A DNA stretch of 23,491 bases from an uncultured Bacteroidota bacterium (GCA_937885735.1 CALABN010000039.1:1-23491), one strand, 5' to 3'. Shown: positions 6,155 through 14,911, counted from the stretch's first letter. A program made the numbers and translations. The notes: generated from the sequence alone by a model not told the origin.

Positions 6155-6733
6155 TTAGGCTTTTGCCTTGTCCATAGCCTCGCTTATGCGGTTGAATACT
6201 TCGTCGAGTGTGCCGATTCCGTTTACTGAAACAAATTTGCCTTGTGCTGAATAGAAATCCATGACAGGCTGTGTCTGTTTGTGGTAAACGGCGATGCGGT
6301 TGTTTACTGTTTCGATGTTTTGGTCATCGGCGCGGCCCGATATCTTGCCACGTTCCATAATGCGGGTGCGCAGTTCGTCATCGTTTACGTCAAGCGCAAG
6401 CATCAACGTTACACTTTGTCCAAGCTCTGCAAGCATTCCGTCAAGCCAGGCTGCTTGAGCTGTGGTGCGTGGGAAACCGTCGAAGATGAATCCTTTGGCG
6501 TCGCCATTCTTCACAACATTGCTTTTTACCATTTCCTGTACCAGTTCGTCTGAAACAAGTTCGCCACGGTCAATCAAATCCTTGATTTTCTTGCCAAGTT
6601 CCGAACCTGAATTCTTTTCAGCGCGAAGCAAGTCGCCTGTTGAAAGGTGTTTCAGCCCGTATTTCTTTATTATGTTTTCTGATTGGGTTCCTTTTCCCGA
6701 GCCCGGAGGTCCAAAAATTACGAGATTAAACAT
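6155..6733 (-). CDS. adk: Adenylate kinase
   Basis: Catalyses ATP + AMP = 2 ADP in the cytoplasm. The 192-residue protein has the P-loop GPPGSGKGT at 8-16, the AMP-binding segment LSTGDLLRAE, FIFDGFPRT, and the lid region MERGKISGRADDQNIETVNNRI. The lid is short and has no zinc-binding cysteines, so this is a short-lid form. Start: ATG at 6733 (MFNLVIFGPPG). The frame is open upstream to 6826, but that part lies within the hpt coding region and shows no Adk similarity. It begins 22 bp after the hpt stop and is followed by a terminator at 6104-6135. Confidence 0.97.
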   Translation of the reverse strand: MFNLVIFGPPGSGKGTQSENIIKKYGLKHLSTGDLLRAEKNSGSELGKKIKDLIDRGELVSDELVQEMVKSNVVKNGDAKGFIFDGFPRTTAQAAWLDGMLAELGQSVTLMLALDVNDDELRTRIMERGKISGRADDQNIETVNNRIAVYHKQTQPVMDFYSAQGKFVSVNGIGTLDEVFNRISEAMDKAKA

Positions 6734-6755
6734 TGTTTTATAGTATTTTATGATT

Positions 6756-7298
6756 CTAGTCGTTAACAATAGTGTAAATGTCTTTGTAGTTGCGTCCAAG
6801 TCCGTCAAAGTCAAGCCCGTAGCCAATTATGAAGTCGTTTGGAATTGAAAAGCCATAGTAGTCAATCTTCAGGTCCTTTCGGCAGATTTCGGGTTTATAC
6901 ATAAGTGTTGAGATGCGCACTTCGGCAGGCTCGTATTTCTTCAGGTATTCCAGCAGGTCGGCCATAGTGTTGCCAGTGTCCACAATGTCCTCGATTATGA
7001 CAACGCTCTTGCCTTTTATGTCTTCGTTAAGGCCGATGAGTTCCCTTACGTTGCCTGTCGATTTTTGCCCCACATAAGATGAAAATTTGACGAAACTGAT
7101 TTTGCAGGGAATGCTGATGTTTTTCATCAAGTCTGATGCAAACATAAAACTGCCGTTCAGTATGCCGAGAAAGATTACTTCCTTGCCTGCAAGGTCGTTG
7201 CTTATCTGTCTGGCAACTTCGGACACGCGAGCCTCAATCTTTTCGGCAGGCATCGATACTTTGAATCGTTTGCCGTAAACTATTACTTCGTCCTGCAT
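6756..7298 (-). CDS. hpt: Hypoxanthine phosphoribosyltransferase
   Basis: Salvages hypoxanthine (and often guanine) to IMP/GMP using PRPP. The 180-residue protein carries the PRPP-binding signature VVIIEDIVDTGNT at residues 99-111, the flexible-loop segment SFVKFSSYVGQKSTGNV, the early GILNGSFMFASDL, and the C-terminal PNDFIIGYGLDFDGLGRNYKDIY that contacts the purine and closes the site. The hpt-adk order with obgE nearby is common in Bacteroidales. A -7 element at 7329-7322 leaves a leader of roughly 15-20 nt. Both hpt and adk handle purine nucleotides, so coexpression makes sense. Confidence 0.96.
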   Translation of the reverse strand: MQDEVIVYGKRFKVSMPAEKIEARVSEVARQISNDLAGKEVIFLGILNGSFMFASDLMKNISIPCKISFVKFSSYVGQKSTGNVRELIGLNEDIKGKSVVIIEDIVDTGNTMADLLEYLKKYEPAEVRISTLMYKPEICRKDLKIDYYGFSIPNDFIIGYGLDFDGLGRNYKDIYTIVND

Positions 7299-7321
7299 AA
7301 TACCATATATTATAACGGTCG

Positions 7322-7329
7322 CAAAAGTA
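7322..7329 (-). promoter_or_regulatory. -7 element of the hpt promoter
   Basis: The minus strand reads TACTTTTG, matching TAnnTTTG, 24 bp upstream of the hpt ATG at 7298. No good -33 element is seen at the normal distance. Confidence 0.45.
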
Positions 7330-7699
7330 TCAATTAATAGGTATGTTGACGGTTTAAATATGCAAATACGAGTTTTGCCTATATCAAATAGGTGTTTTGT
7401 GTCTGCAAAAGGCTCGTTTTTACCTATTTCTTATTAAGATATTTAAAGGTGATGCTTGTGTAATATATTGATAATGAAAGTCATATATAAAAGGTTCTTG
7501 TTTTTGCTTTAGGCTTTGATTTGTCGGAATGCAAGGCTCGTTTTTTTTTTTATAAAAATGAAATAAAATCGGAGAGGGATAGTCTTGCAGGTGTCGCATC
7601 AAGTAGAAATCAAAGTTGAATGTCAAGTTATTTTCCATAAATCGACGAAAAAATGTGTCGAAAAGTGGCGTGAAAGTGTGTCTCGACAACAAAAATGCT

Positions 7700-7707
7700 T
7701 ATATTTG
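7700..7707 (+). promoter_or_regulatory. -7 element of the ECF sigma factor promoter
   Basis: Plus-strand TATATTTG, an exact TAnnTTTG match, predicts a start near 7712 and an 80-nt leader. The -33 region (gtgtgtc, about 7675-7681) is a weak match. Confidence 0.5.
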
Positions 7708-7780
7708 TCACGTTAATTAAGTGTTAACTAAAAAATAGGAGAGACTGCTTATCGAGAAATAATTACTCTGAACTTTAAAA

Positions 7781-7786
7781 AGGAGG
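7781..7786 (+). promoter_or_regulatory. Strong Shine-Dalgarno sequence before the sigma factor
   Basis: AGGAGG ends 5 nt before the ATG at 7792, a full match to the anti-SD core. None of the other genes in this window has such a site, in line with the usual absence of SD sequences in Bacteroidetes. It fixes the start codon. Confidence 0.75.
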
Positions 7787-7791
7787 TAGTT

Positions 7792-8376
7792 ATGGAACTT
7801 CATAATCTTGCTGATTATGATTTGATTAAGCGGTATGTTAGCGGGAATCCCCAATGCCTTGAAGTTTTAATCAATCGTTATAAGAATCGCGTATTCTCTT
7901 ATATCATTATGGTCGTAAAGGACCGTGAACTGGCCGAAGATATTTTCCAGGATACATTTGTAAAGGTTGTCCGTTCGCTCGACAGTGGCACATACAAGGA
8001 CGACGGCAAGTTTTGCCCGTGGGTTATGCGCATTGCCCATAACCTGATTATCGATTTTTATCGTCGTGACAAGCATCTGCCCACAGTTTCGGGCGACGAT
8101 GATGAAAAGAACATTTTTAACACTATCGGCATTTTCGACACCAATGTCGAGGAACGTCATCTGGCCAAGCAGTCGCATATCGACTTAAAAAATATGATAT
8201 CGAAGTTGCCACCCGAGCAGTGCGCAATTGTCAAGTATCGTTATGTTTACGATATGAGTTTCAAGGAAATAGCCGACTTGACAGGCGTGAGCATCAACAC
8301 CGCTTTGGGTAGAATGCGTTACGCGCTCATCAACTTGCGCAAGATGATGAATGTCACCGTTACTGAAGAGGTTTAA
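7792..8376 (+). CDS. ECF-type RNA polymerase sigma factor
   Basis: A 194-residue sigma-70 family protein with only regions 2 and 4. Region 2 spans ~24-93, with RELAEDIFQDTFVKVVRSLD (core binding, 45-64) and WVMRIAHNLIIDFYRR (-10 recognition, 77-92). Region 4 spans ~132-185, with LPPEQCAIVKYRYVYDMSFKEIADLTGVSINTALGRMRYALINLRK forming the helix-turn-helix. It directs RNA polymerase to a specific promoter set, which cannot be predicted here. No anti-sigma factor or TonB-type receptor is adjacent, unlike the usual FecI-type arrangement, so this is a stand-alone ECF factor. It has its own promoter, a strong SD site and a bidirectional terminator, so it is monocistronic. Confidence 0.93.
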   Translation: MELHNLADYDLIKRYVSGNPQCLEVLINRYKNRVFSYIIMVVKDRELAEDIFQDTFVKVVRSLDSGTYKDDGKFCPWVMRIAHNLIIDFYRRDKHLPTVSGDDDEKNIFNTIGIFDTNVEERHLAKQSHIDLKNMISKLPPEQCAIVKYRYVYDMSFKEIADLTGVSINTALGRMRYALINLRKMMNVTVTEEV

Positions 8377-8402
8377 ATCATTGCTTGATAGTTTTGTACA
8401 AT

Positions 8403-8430
8403 AAAAAAGGCGTATCACTACGCCTTTTTT
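8403..8430. terminator. Bidirectional rho-independent terminator
   Basis: 8403-8414 and 8419-8430 are perfect 12-bp inverted copies (aaaaaaggcgta / tacgcctttttt) with a 4-nt loop. It serves the sigma factor on the plus strand and the omega-amidase gene, whose stop is at 8496, on the minus strand. Confidence 0.92.
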
Positions 8431-8495
8431 ATTTGTAATATGTGCTTGTGTCGTTTCTTATATCAAAAATCTGCGAAAGGCAGTCAGTTTCTGTG

Positions 8496-9281
8496 TTATC
8501 TTCGTTCAATATAAAACTTGTCCGCATCGAGGTTTGCGGGGAAGTTGTCCCTGAAGGCATTCAGTTTCGCGAGTGACAATGTGGCTTTGCCAACACACGC
8601 CTTGTCGTATGGCAATTGGCTTATGACGTTGCCGTATATGTCAATGACGGCGCTACCGCCAGCGTATTCAATGCCGTTGCCGTCTTTGCCTATTCTGTTT
8701 ACACCGATTGCATAACATTGGTTTTCAATGGCTCGTGCCTTCAGAAGAGTATCAAATGCATTGTGACGGCTTGTTGGCCAATTGGCAATGCATAATAAAA
8801 GGTCATACTCGTAGTTGGTGTTGCGTATCCATACGGGAAACCGCAAGTCGTAGCATACTATGGGTCTGATGCGCCAGCCCTTGTGGCAGAATGTCTTGTT
8901 CTCGATGCCTGGACTAATGGTCTCGTCTTCCAGTCCCATTCTGAACAGGTGATGCTTGTCGTACCAATCTATTTTCCCGTCAGGGTAAGCAAAAAGCATA
9001 CGGTTGTAGCATTTGCCATTGTCAGTAATGAGTTGACTGCCAACAATCAGCGCTTTGTATTTGCCAGCCTGGAGTCTCATCCAATCGGCAATTTGCCCGT
9101 TCATTTCCTGTGCTGTGGCATCTGTGTTGTTTGTGAAGCCTGTTGCAAACATTTCTGGAAACACAATAATGTCGGCACCAGTTGCTTCTTGCAACATTTC
9201 GTCATATTGCCGAAGGTTGCCGTCAATGTCGAGCCATTTAATGTCAGGCTGAATGTAGGCTATGTTCAGCAGGTCGTGCAT
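8496..9281 (-). CDS. Nitrilase-superfamily omega-amidase (YafV-like)
   Basis: A 261-residue carbon-nitrogen hydrolase. The catalytic triad is visible: Glu43 in FPEMF, Lys109 in YDKHHLF and Cys143 in IVCYDLRFP. The segments NWPTSRHNAFDTLLKARAIENQCY and NRIGKDGNG are typical of the omega-amidase branch, which hydrolyses alpha-ketoglutaramate and alpha-ketosuccinamate, the products of glutamine/asparagine transamination, to the keto acid and ammonia. The substrate is inferred from the family. The ATG at 9281 overlaps the stop codon of the upstream acyltransferase gene (TAATG), so the two are coupled although no metabolic link is obvious. The terminator at 8403-8430 follows. Confidence 0.9.
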   Translation of the reverse strand: MHDLLNIAYIQPDIKWLDIDGNLRQYDEMLQEATGADIIVFPEMFATGFTNNTDATAQEMNGQIADWMRLQAGKYKALIVGSQLITDNGKCYNRMLFAYPDGKIDWYDKHHLFRMGLEDETISPGIENKTFCHKGWRIRPIVCYDLRFPVWIRNTNYEYDLLLCIANWPTSRHNAFDTLLKARAIENQCYAIGVNRIGKDGNGIEYAGGSAVIDIYGNVISQLPYDKACVGKATLSLAKLNAFRDNFPANLDADKFYIERR

Positions 9282-9838
9282 TATTGGATTGAATCGAGAG
9301 AGAATTGTTCAGGGTGCTTGCCTGTAGGGTTCAGCCTGGTGTAGTATTCGCGAATGCTTGCCATATCTGCTTCAATGTCGCCTGTTGGCATAAAACGGTC
9401 GCCAAACATCAGGATTTTTTTCTTGTAGTCGAGAACACCGAAGAAAATTGGCACGTTGGCTTGTTTTGCAATGAAGTAGAATCCTCGTTTCAGTTTTGGT
9501 GCACGTTTGCGAGTGCCTTCAGGGGTTATGCATACGCTGAATTTTTCGTTTTTGTTGAAATGTTCAATTACTTGCCCAACCATTCCTGTTGATTTCGTAC
9601 GGTCAATGGGCAGTGCACCTAACGCTTTGAGTAGCAATCCTAAAGGAAAAAAGAACAATTCCTTTTTGATGAAAACGGCGGGAGTCAGGCCTATGCCCCA
9701 AAAAGTGAATTTGCCCCAAATAAAGTCCCACATACTCGTGTGTGGCATCGAAATGATGACATATTTATTGTCTTTCGGCAATTCGCCAATCAGTTTCCAG
9801 CCGAATAGTTTGATAATAAATCTGCTAATGTTTTTCAT
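9281..9838 (-). CDS. PlsC-like lysophospholipid/1-acyl-glycerol-3-phosphate acyltransferase
   Basis: A 185-residue protein of the PlsC/LPLAT family. It has the catalytic His33-x4-Asp38 motif in PHTSMWDF and the glycerol-phosphate-binding PEGTR at 106-110, followed by KRAPKLKRGFYFIAKQANVPI. The family transfers fatty acyl groups to lysophosphatidate or similar lipids at the inner membrane; the protein is shorter than standard PlsC (about 240 residues), and the exact acceptor is unknown. Start: ATG at 9838 (MKNISRFIIKLFGW). A longer frame begins with TTG at 9862, but it overlaps a -7 element at 9867-9860, so it cannot be translated from that promoter. Confidence 0.85.
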   Translation of the reverse strand: MKNISRFIIKLFGWKLIGELPKDNKYVIISMPHTSMWDFIWGKFTFWGIGLTPAVFIKKELFFFPLGLLLKALGALPIDRTKSTGMVGQVIEHFNKNEKFSVCITPEGTRKRAPKLKRGFYFIAKQANVPIFFGVLDYKKKILMFGDRFMPTGDIEADMASIREYYTRLNPTGKHPEQFSLDSIQ

Positions 9839-10331
9839 TTCTATGTCTAGTGTCGGGTGCAAAAATAATCGATGATTTCAAGTAAAAATGCTTTTTGCCA
9901 ATAATTCGGACCTTTAATGAGTTGTTTGTTTGTAATGTATTGTATTTTAGTAAAATAAATAATGATATTTATTCTGTTGTTAAGAATAAAAATACATTAT
10001 GAATTGAGGAATGTATTTTGAAAATAATTTAAATTGCTGGTTGTGAATGTTATATGCAATATTTATGCTTTGTGTTTGGTGTTATTGTCAATTACGAGTT
10101 GCACTTAATACCCCAAAAACGGGCGTAATATAGATATATATTAGGTTTGCGACTGCCATTTATCAGTTTCTGCTTATGCAGTTTCTCGTGGTTTTTTAGC
10201 AAAAAAATACGTTTCTTTGCAAATCTTTTTTAAAGATGACTAAAAAGTGCTAATTTGGTGCTTTTAGTTGTTATTTCTGTGAAAGATTCAACGAAATATT
10301 ATATTGTCAATTCTTCTAAAACATCATTACG
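9839..10331. other. AT-rich divergent intergenic region
   Basis: This region separates the acyltransferase (minus) from the glucan operon (plus). It holds a -7 match for the minus side (9860-9867) and a possible one for the plus side (TAGGTTTG at 10142-10149), a small hairpin (10223-10228 with 10232-10237) and a duplicated cagtttct (near 10163 and 10179). If 10142-10149 is used, the operon has a leader of about 175 nt. No conserved riboswitch was recognised and no frame of coding quality was seen. Confidence 0.5.
9860..9867 (-). promoter_or_regulatory. -7 element of the acyltransferase/omega-amidase promoter
   Basis: The minus strand reads TATTTTTG, matching TAnnTTTG, 22 bp before the ATG at 9838. 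No -33 TTG was found at correct spacing. Confidence 0.4.
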
Positions 10332-12281
10332 ATGAGTTATCTTGAATTTAACAAAAAGGAACTTGTAAACCTTGAGAATTCATTGACAAAAGAGGTGTTG
10401 AGGACCAATCGCGCAGGCTCGTTTTCTTGCACAACATTGATTGGTTGCAACACACGCAAATATCACGGTTTGCTTGTTTGCCCATTGCCCCAAGTCGATG
10501 GAGGACGTCACGTGTTGCTGTCTTCCCTTGACGAAACAATCATTCAGCACGAACACGAATTTAATTTGGCATTGCACAAATACGAAGGTGACAATTATGA
10601 ACCTAAAGGTCATAAATACGTAACCGAGTTCATCACAAATCCTATACCTACTTTGATATATGGAGTTGGTGGTGTAGTGCTTTCAAAGGAAAAAATATTG
10701 GTCAGCAGTGAGTCGCGAATCTTGATTCGTTACACATTGCTCGACGCCCATAGCCAGACAAAGATACGTTTCAAGCCATTCCTCGCTTTCCGTAACATTC
10801 ACGCATTGAGCAAGGCAAATTTGGATGCAAATACCAAAGTCCGTGAAGTTGACAATGGCATTGCTTCTTGTATGTATCAAGGGTATCCTGATTTGTACAT
10901 TCAATGTTCAAAGAAGTGCGATTTCGTTTCCGCACCTGATTGGTATTACAATATTGAGTATATACTTGAACAAAAGCGTGGATATGATTTCAAGGAAGAC
11001 TTGTTTGTCCCCGGCTACTTTGAAACAACAATCGCCAAGGGCGAAAGCATCATAGTTTCGGCAGGTTTGAGTGAAGTAAATGCCCGTACGTTGAAGGCAA
11101 AATTCAATTCAGAGGTGAGCAATCGCGTGCCTCGAAACAGTTTCGAGAACTGCCTTATCAACAGTGCCGAGCAGTTGTATCTATGTGAAGGCAAGGAGAC
11201 ACGCATTCTTGCTGGTTATCCGTGGCTTCCAGCGCGTACGCGCGATGCTTTGATTTCATTGCCAGGACTTCTTTATAAGAGCGACAATCCAAAAATCTAT
11301 AAGAGCATCTTGTCGACACTGTTCAATCAAATGAGTGGTTGCCTTACAAACCAAAGCACAAATATCAACGATTATGCCGATTGCAAGTCGGACGTTCCAT
11401 TGTGGATGGTCTGGAGTATACAACAGATTGATAGGCAATATCCTGAATTTGAGATTTGGAAAGAATATGGCAAGGATGTCAAGAAGATTTTGAATGGATA
11501 TCTTACCCATTCCACTTGCTTCCGTATTGATGAAAACGGATTGATTTACAATTTGTTTGATACTGTGTCTAACACCTGGATGAATGCAAGCATACAAGGG
11601 CGTCCAGTGTTGCCACGTAACGGCTATGCTGTTGAAACAAATGCTTTGTGGTACAATGCCATAATGTATGCCGTTGAAAAATGCAAGTCTGCTGGCGACA
11701 AGACATTTGGAAAGAAATGGGAAGAATTGGCTGAAAAAGTCAAGAGTAATTTCAATTCTGTTTTTTGGAATGAAGAACGCGGATATTTGGCTGATTACGT
11801 TACTTATAACGAGGTGAATGCCCAGGTCCGTCCAAATCAGTTGATTGCTTGCGCTCTTGAATATTGTATGCTCGACAAACATCAGATTAAGGCAGTGTTG
11901 CGTGTTACTGAAGAGCAACTTATGACGGCATACGGCATACGCTCGTTGTCGCCTAGTGACCCTCATTATGCATCACATTATCGTGGCAACCAAGACCAGC
12001 GTGAATATGCGGCTTACAATGGTTCTGTTTGGCCGTGGTTGTTCGCCGTTTATATTGATGCTCTTGCTAAAATTCAGCCACGTCAGGTTGTTTCGACAGC
12101 CGAGAAGTTCCTTGAGACATTCGAGAACGAAATGACAACTGCCGGCATTTGCTGCATATCGGAACTTTACCATGGCGACCCACCTTATCATGGCAAGGGT
12201 GCCATATCATTTGCAATGAGCACTTCTGCAATGTTGCGGTTGATGAAACTTGTAAACGATGCTAATGAGTCTGAAAATTAA
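10332..12281 (+). CDS. Glycogen debranching enzyme, archaeal/bacterial GDE type
   Basis: A 649-residue protein with an N-terminal GDE_N-like beta domain (~15-250: TNRAGSFSCTTLIGCNTRKYHGLLV) and a C-terminal (alpha/alpha)6 amylo-alpha-1,6-glucosidase domain (~270-640). Markers of the latter are AGYPWLPARTRDALISLPGL (294-313), NTWMNASIQGRPVLPRNGYAVETNALWYNA (in part, 414-443) and YNGSVWPWLFAVY. Family members remove alpha-1,6-linked branch stubs from glycogen or maltodextrin. First gene of a four-gene operon; the next gene starts 28 bp downstream. No signal peptide, so it acts in the cytoplasm on stored glucan. ATG start at 10332 precedes the conserved N-terminus directly, with no SD sequence. 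Confidence 0.93.
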   Translation: MSYLEFNKKELVNLENSLTKEVLRTNRAGSFSCTTLIGCNTRKYHGLLVCPLPQVDGGRHVLLSSLDETIIQHEHEFNLALHKYEGDNYEPKGHKYVTEFITNPIPTLIYGVGGVVLSKEKILVSSESRILIRYTLLDAHSQTKIRFKPFLAFRNIHALSKANLDANTKVREVDNGIASCMYQGYPDLYIQCSKKCDFVSAPDWYYNIEYILEQKRGYDFKEDLFVPGYFETTIAKGESIIVSAGLSEVNARTLKAKFNSEVSNRVPRNSFENCLINSAEQLYLCEGKETRILAGYPWLPARTRDALISLPGLLYKSDNPKIYKSILSTLFNQMSGCLTNQSTNINDYADCKSDVPLWMVWSIQQIDRQYPEFEIWKEYGKDVKKILNGYLTHSTCFRIDENGLIYNLFDTVSNTWMNASIQGRPVLPRNGYAVETNALWYNAIMYAVEKCKSAGDKTFGKKWEELAEKVKSNFNSVFWNEERGYLADYVTYNEVNAQVRPNQLIACALEYCMLDKHQIKAVLRVTEEQLMTAYGIRSLSPSDPHYASHYRGNQDQREYAAYNGSVWPWLFAVYIDALAKIQPRQVVSTAEKFLETFENEMTTAGICCISELYHGDPPYHGKGAISFAMSTSAMLRLMKLVNDANESEN

Positions 12282-12309
12282 ACCATTTAATTAACTTAAC
12301 ATACCCATA

Positions 12310-13599
12310 ATGAAAGTCTTAATGTTTGGGTGGGAGTTTCCACCACACATATCCGGAGGTTTGGGCACGGCATGTTACGGCCTTACCAAAGGAATGTCAA
12401 AGATTGATGACCTCGAAGTCATTTTCGTCGTTCCAAAGGCATATGGCGACGAAGACCAAGAGGCTGTCAAACTCGTTGGGGCGGGTAATATTCCTTTGAG
12501 GATTACAAGGGCAGAATATCATTCCAACCAAATCAAAAACCTTGAGTATCTTGAGGTTGGGTCTAATTTGGTTCCTTATTCCACACCTGAAGAGTTTTAC
12601 TCGTTGAAAAGAGACAAACGCTTTAGTAGCAAGCATTTTGTCGAGGTGGGTGAGTCGGGATGCATACCATTTACCGGCAAATATGGCGACAACCTTTTTC
12701 AGGAAATATATTATTATAGCCTGATTGCCGAACAGATTGCTACAATGTACGATTTTGACATTATCCATGCCCATGATTGGCTTGCTTATCCTGCCGGAAT
12801 GGCTGCAAAACGTGTATCTGGAAAACCGCTTGTAGTGCATGTTCATGCCACCGATTTCGACCGTAGCGGTGGTAGTGTGAATCCTGCAGTCTACAATATC
12901 GAAAAGGCTGGCCTTGGTGCTGCCGATAGGGCTATAACGGTGAGCAATTTGACACGTGATATCGTAATCAATAAATATGGTCAATCGCCAGACAAGGTAG
13001 TAACCGTTTATAATGCAGTTGAACCTAATTTGAAGGCGCTTAATCGTCAAAAGAAAGGCTTTGATGAGAAGGTTGTTACGTTCCTTGGACGCATCACAAT
13101 GCAAAAAGGTCCTGAATTCTTTATTGAAGCAGCATACAAGGTCCTTAAACGCATGGACAATGTCCGTTTTGTCATGGCCGGTAGCGGCGATATGATGAAC
13201 AAGATGATTGAACGTGCCGCCAGCCTTGGCATTATGGACCGTTTCCACTTTACAGGCTTCCTTCGTGGTGACGCTGTATTCCGTATGTTCAACTATAGCG
13301 ATGTCTATATCATGCCTTCTGTTTCCGAACCATTCGGTATTTCGCCGCTTGAGGCAATGCAGTCTGGCGTTCCGGTCATCATCTCAAAACAGTCAGGCGT
13401 GAGCGAAATCTTGAAACATGCCATCAAGATTGATTTTTGGGATATCGACAAGATGGCAAATGCAATTTATGCCTTGCTAAATTATCCTGCTCTGGCCCAG
13501 ACAATTGGAGAAAATGGCTTGAACGAAGCCAACAGCCTGCGTTGGGAAGAATCGGCAAAGCATGTTTACAATGTTTATAAATCAGTATTAGAAAAGTAA
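12310..13599 (+). CDS. GT4-family glycosyltransferase, probable alpha-glucan/glycogen synthase
   Basis: A 429-residue GT-B retaining glycosyltransferase. The N-terminal half starts WEFPPHISGGLGT (8-20), the donor-site glycine loop seen in glycogen-synthase-like enzymes, with HAHDW at 153-157. The C-terminal half has VTFLGRITMQKGPEF (256-270), MAGSGDMM, and the E340-x7-E348 motif in EPFGISPLEAMQSGVPVI. Its place between a debranching enzyme and a GH57 enzyme suggests alpha-1,4-glucan elongation or maltose-type synthesis using a nucleotide-sugar. Acceptor and donor are inference. It is 19 bp upstream of the GH57 gene. Confidence 0.88.
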   Translation: MKVLMFGWEFPPHISGGLGTACYGLTKGMSKIDDLEVIFVVPKAYGDEDQEAVKLVGAGNIPLRITRAEYHSNQIKNLEYLEVGSNLVPYSTPEEFYSLKRDKRFSSKHFVEVGESGCIPFTGKYGDNLFQEIYYYSLIAEQIATMYDFDIIHAHDWLAYPAGMAAKRVSGKPLVVHVHATDFDRSGGSVNPAVYNIEKAGLGAADRAITVSNLTRDIVINKYGQSPDKVVTVYNAVEPNLKALNRQKKGFDEKVVTFLGRITMQKGPEFFIEAAYKVLKRMDNVRFVMAGSGDMMNKMIERAASLGIMDRFHFTGFLRGDAVFRMFNYSDVYIMPSVSEPFGISPLEAMQSGVPVIISKQSGVSEILKHAIKIDFWDIDKMANAIYALLNYPALAQTIGENGLNEANSLRWEESAKHVYNVYKSVLEK

Positions 13600-13618
13600 C
13601 CTCATAAAATTTGGAACT

Positions 13619-14911
13619 ATGAAGCATTTATGTCTTTATTTTCAGGTTCATCAACCATTCCGTTTCCGTAAGTATTCATTCTTTGACATCGGCAGTGACC
13701 ATTATTACTACGATGATTATCTAAATGAATCAATTCTGCAAAAGGTGGCTCACAACTGCTATTTGCCTACTAATGAGTTGTTGCTCAAGTTGATAGAAAA
13801 ACACGGACGTAACTTTAAGGTTACATTCTCAATTACAGGTATAGCTCTTGACCAGTTCGAACTTTATGCCCCTGAGGTTATCGAAAGTTTCCAACGTTTG
13901 GCAAAGACAGGGCAAGTTGAATTTCTTGCAGAAACTTATTCACATTCATTGGCGTCTCAAGCCAATCTTGATGTGATGAAGAAACAGGTGAAAGAACATT
14001 CCGCCAAAATTGAAAAACTATTCGGCCAGAAGCCAAAAGTGTTCCGTAATACTGAGTTGATTTATTCTGATGAGGTTGGCGCTGCCGTTTACAATATGGG
14101 TTTCAAGGGCATGCTTACTGAAGGTGCCAAGCATATTTTAGGTTGGAAATCACCTAATTTCCTATACTATAATGCCAAGGAGCCACAGCTGAAGCTGTTG
14201 TTGCGCAACTATATGCTTAGCGACGACATTTCATTCCGTTTCTGTGCCAAGAATTGGACGGCAGAGTCTTATGCCGCAAAATTGAATGAGGTGTCAGATA
14301 AAGAAGAGGTTGTCAACTTGTTTATGGATTATGAAACATTTGGTGAGCATCAAGAGGCAGAAACTGGTATATTCCAATTTTTGGAGCATTTGCCAAGTGC
14401 AGTGTTGAATCAGACTGATTTCCGTTTTGCAACACCATCTTCAATCATAAAGAATGTGCAGCCAGTTGCGGCAGTCAATGTGCCTTACCCAATTTCATGG
14501 GCTGATGAAGAACGTGATATTACTGCATGGCTTGGTAACAATATGCAAAATGAGGCTTTCAGCAAGTTGTATGCATTGACAGACAAAATCGCACAAATCA
14601 AGGACCCTCAGATACTTCAAGATTGGGAATATCTGCAAACCAGTGACCATTTCTACTATATGTCTACAAAGTGGTTCAGCGATGGCGAGGTTCATGCATA
14701 TTTCAACCCATACAAAACCCCTTATGATGCATTCATCAACTATATGAATGTGTTGACAGACTTTACCTTGCGTGTGAACAAGGCACTTCCAAATTCTGAA
14801 GTAAGGACTTGCCGCGATGTTGAAAAACTGCAAGATATGGTCATTGCACAACAGGCAGAGATTAAAAAATTGAAATCGAAACCTAAAAAGGCTAAGACTG
14901 AACAGAAATAA
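13619..14911 (+). CDS. GH57 alpha-amylase / 4-alpha-glucanotransferase family protein
   Basis: A 430-residue GH57 enzyme. The conserved regions appear in order: HQP at 11-13, an ETYSHSL stretch at 105-111, FRNTELIY with the nucleophile Glu146, and LFMDYETFGEH with the acid/base Asp237. GH57 members hydrolyse or rearrange alpha-1,4-glucans (amylase, glucanotransferase, branching enzyme); this one cannot be assigned to one activity by eye. No signal peptide, so cytoplasmic. The last ~30 residues are charged and coiled-coil-like (EKLQDMVIAQQAEIKKLK). No separate branching enzyme gene is in this operon, so a branching role is worth considering, though the protein is shorter than known GH57 branching enzymes. 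Confidence 0.9.
   Translation: MKHLCLYFQVHQPFRFRKYSFFDIGSDHYYYDDYLNESILQKVAHNCYLPTNELLLKLIEKHGRNFKVTFSITGIALDQFELYAPEVIESFQRLAKTGQVEFLAETYSHSLASQANLDVMKKQVKEHSAKIEKLFGQKPKVFRNTELIYSDEVGAAVYNMGFKGMLTEGAKHILGWKSPNFLYYNAKEPQLKLLLRNYMLSDDISFRFCAKNWTAESYAAKLNEVSDKEEVVNLFMDYETFGEHQEAETGIFQFLEHLPSAVLNQTDFRFATPSSIIKNVQPVAAVNVPYPISWADEERDITAWLGNNMQNEAFSKLYALTDKIAQIKDPQILQDWEYLQTSDHFYYMSTKWFSDGEVHAYFNPYKTPYDAFINYMNVLTDFTLRVNKALPNSEVRTCRDVEKLQDMVIAQQAEIKKLKSKPKKAKTEQK

Larger units (their letters stand above)
7299..7791. other. Divergent intergenic region between hpt and the sigma factor gene
   Basis: This 493-bp AT-rich region holds the hpt promoter on the left and the sigma factor promoter on the right. 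In between I see a small inverted repeat (7379-7383 cctat with 7389-7393 atagg) and two copies of aaggctcgttttt (around 7409 and 7532). A 90-codon minus-strand frame (7420-7692) has no recognisable protein features and is not called. Confidence 0.6.

Noticed and set aside
6734..6826. 31-residue N-terminal extension of adenylate kinase
   Set aside because: It overlaps hpt coding sequence, and the family start MFNLVIFGPPG is at 6733.
7420..7692. 90-codon minus-strand frame between hpt and the sigma gene
   Set aside because: Low-complexity, no domain or signal, and it covers the sigma factor's upstream region.
11256..11966. 236-codon minus-strand frame
   Set aside because: Antisense shadow of the debranching enzyme gene.
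12397..13248. 283-codon minus-strand frame
   Set aside because: Antisense shadow of the GT4 gene; the composition follows from the coding strand.
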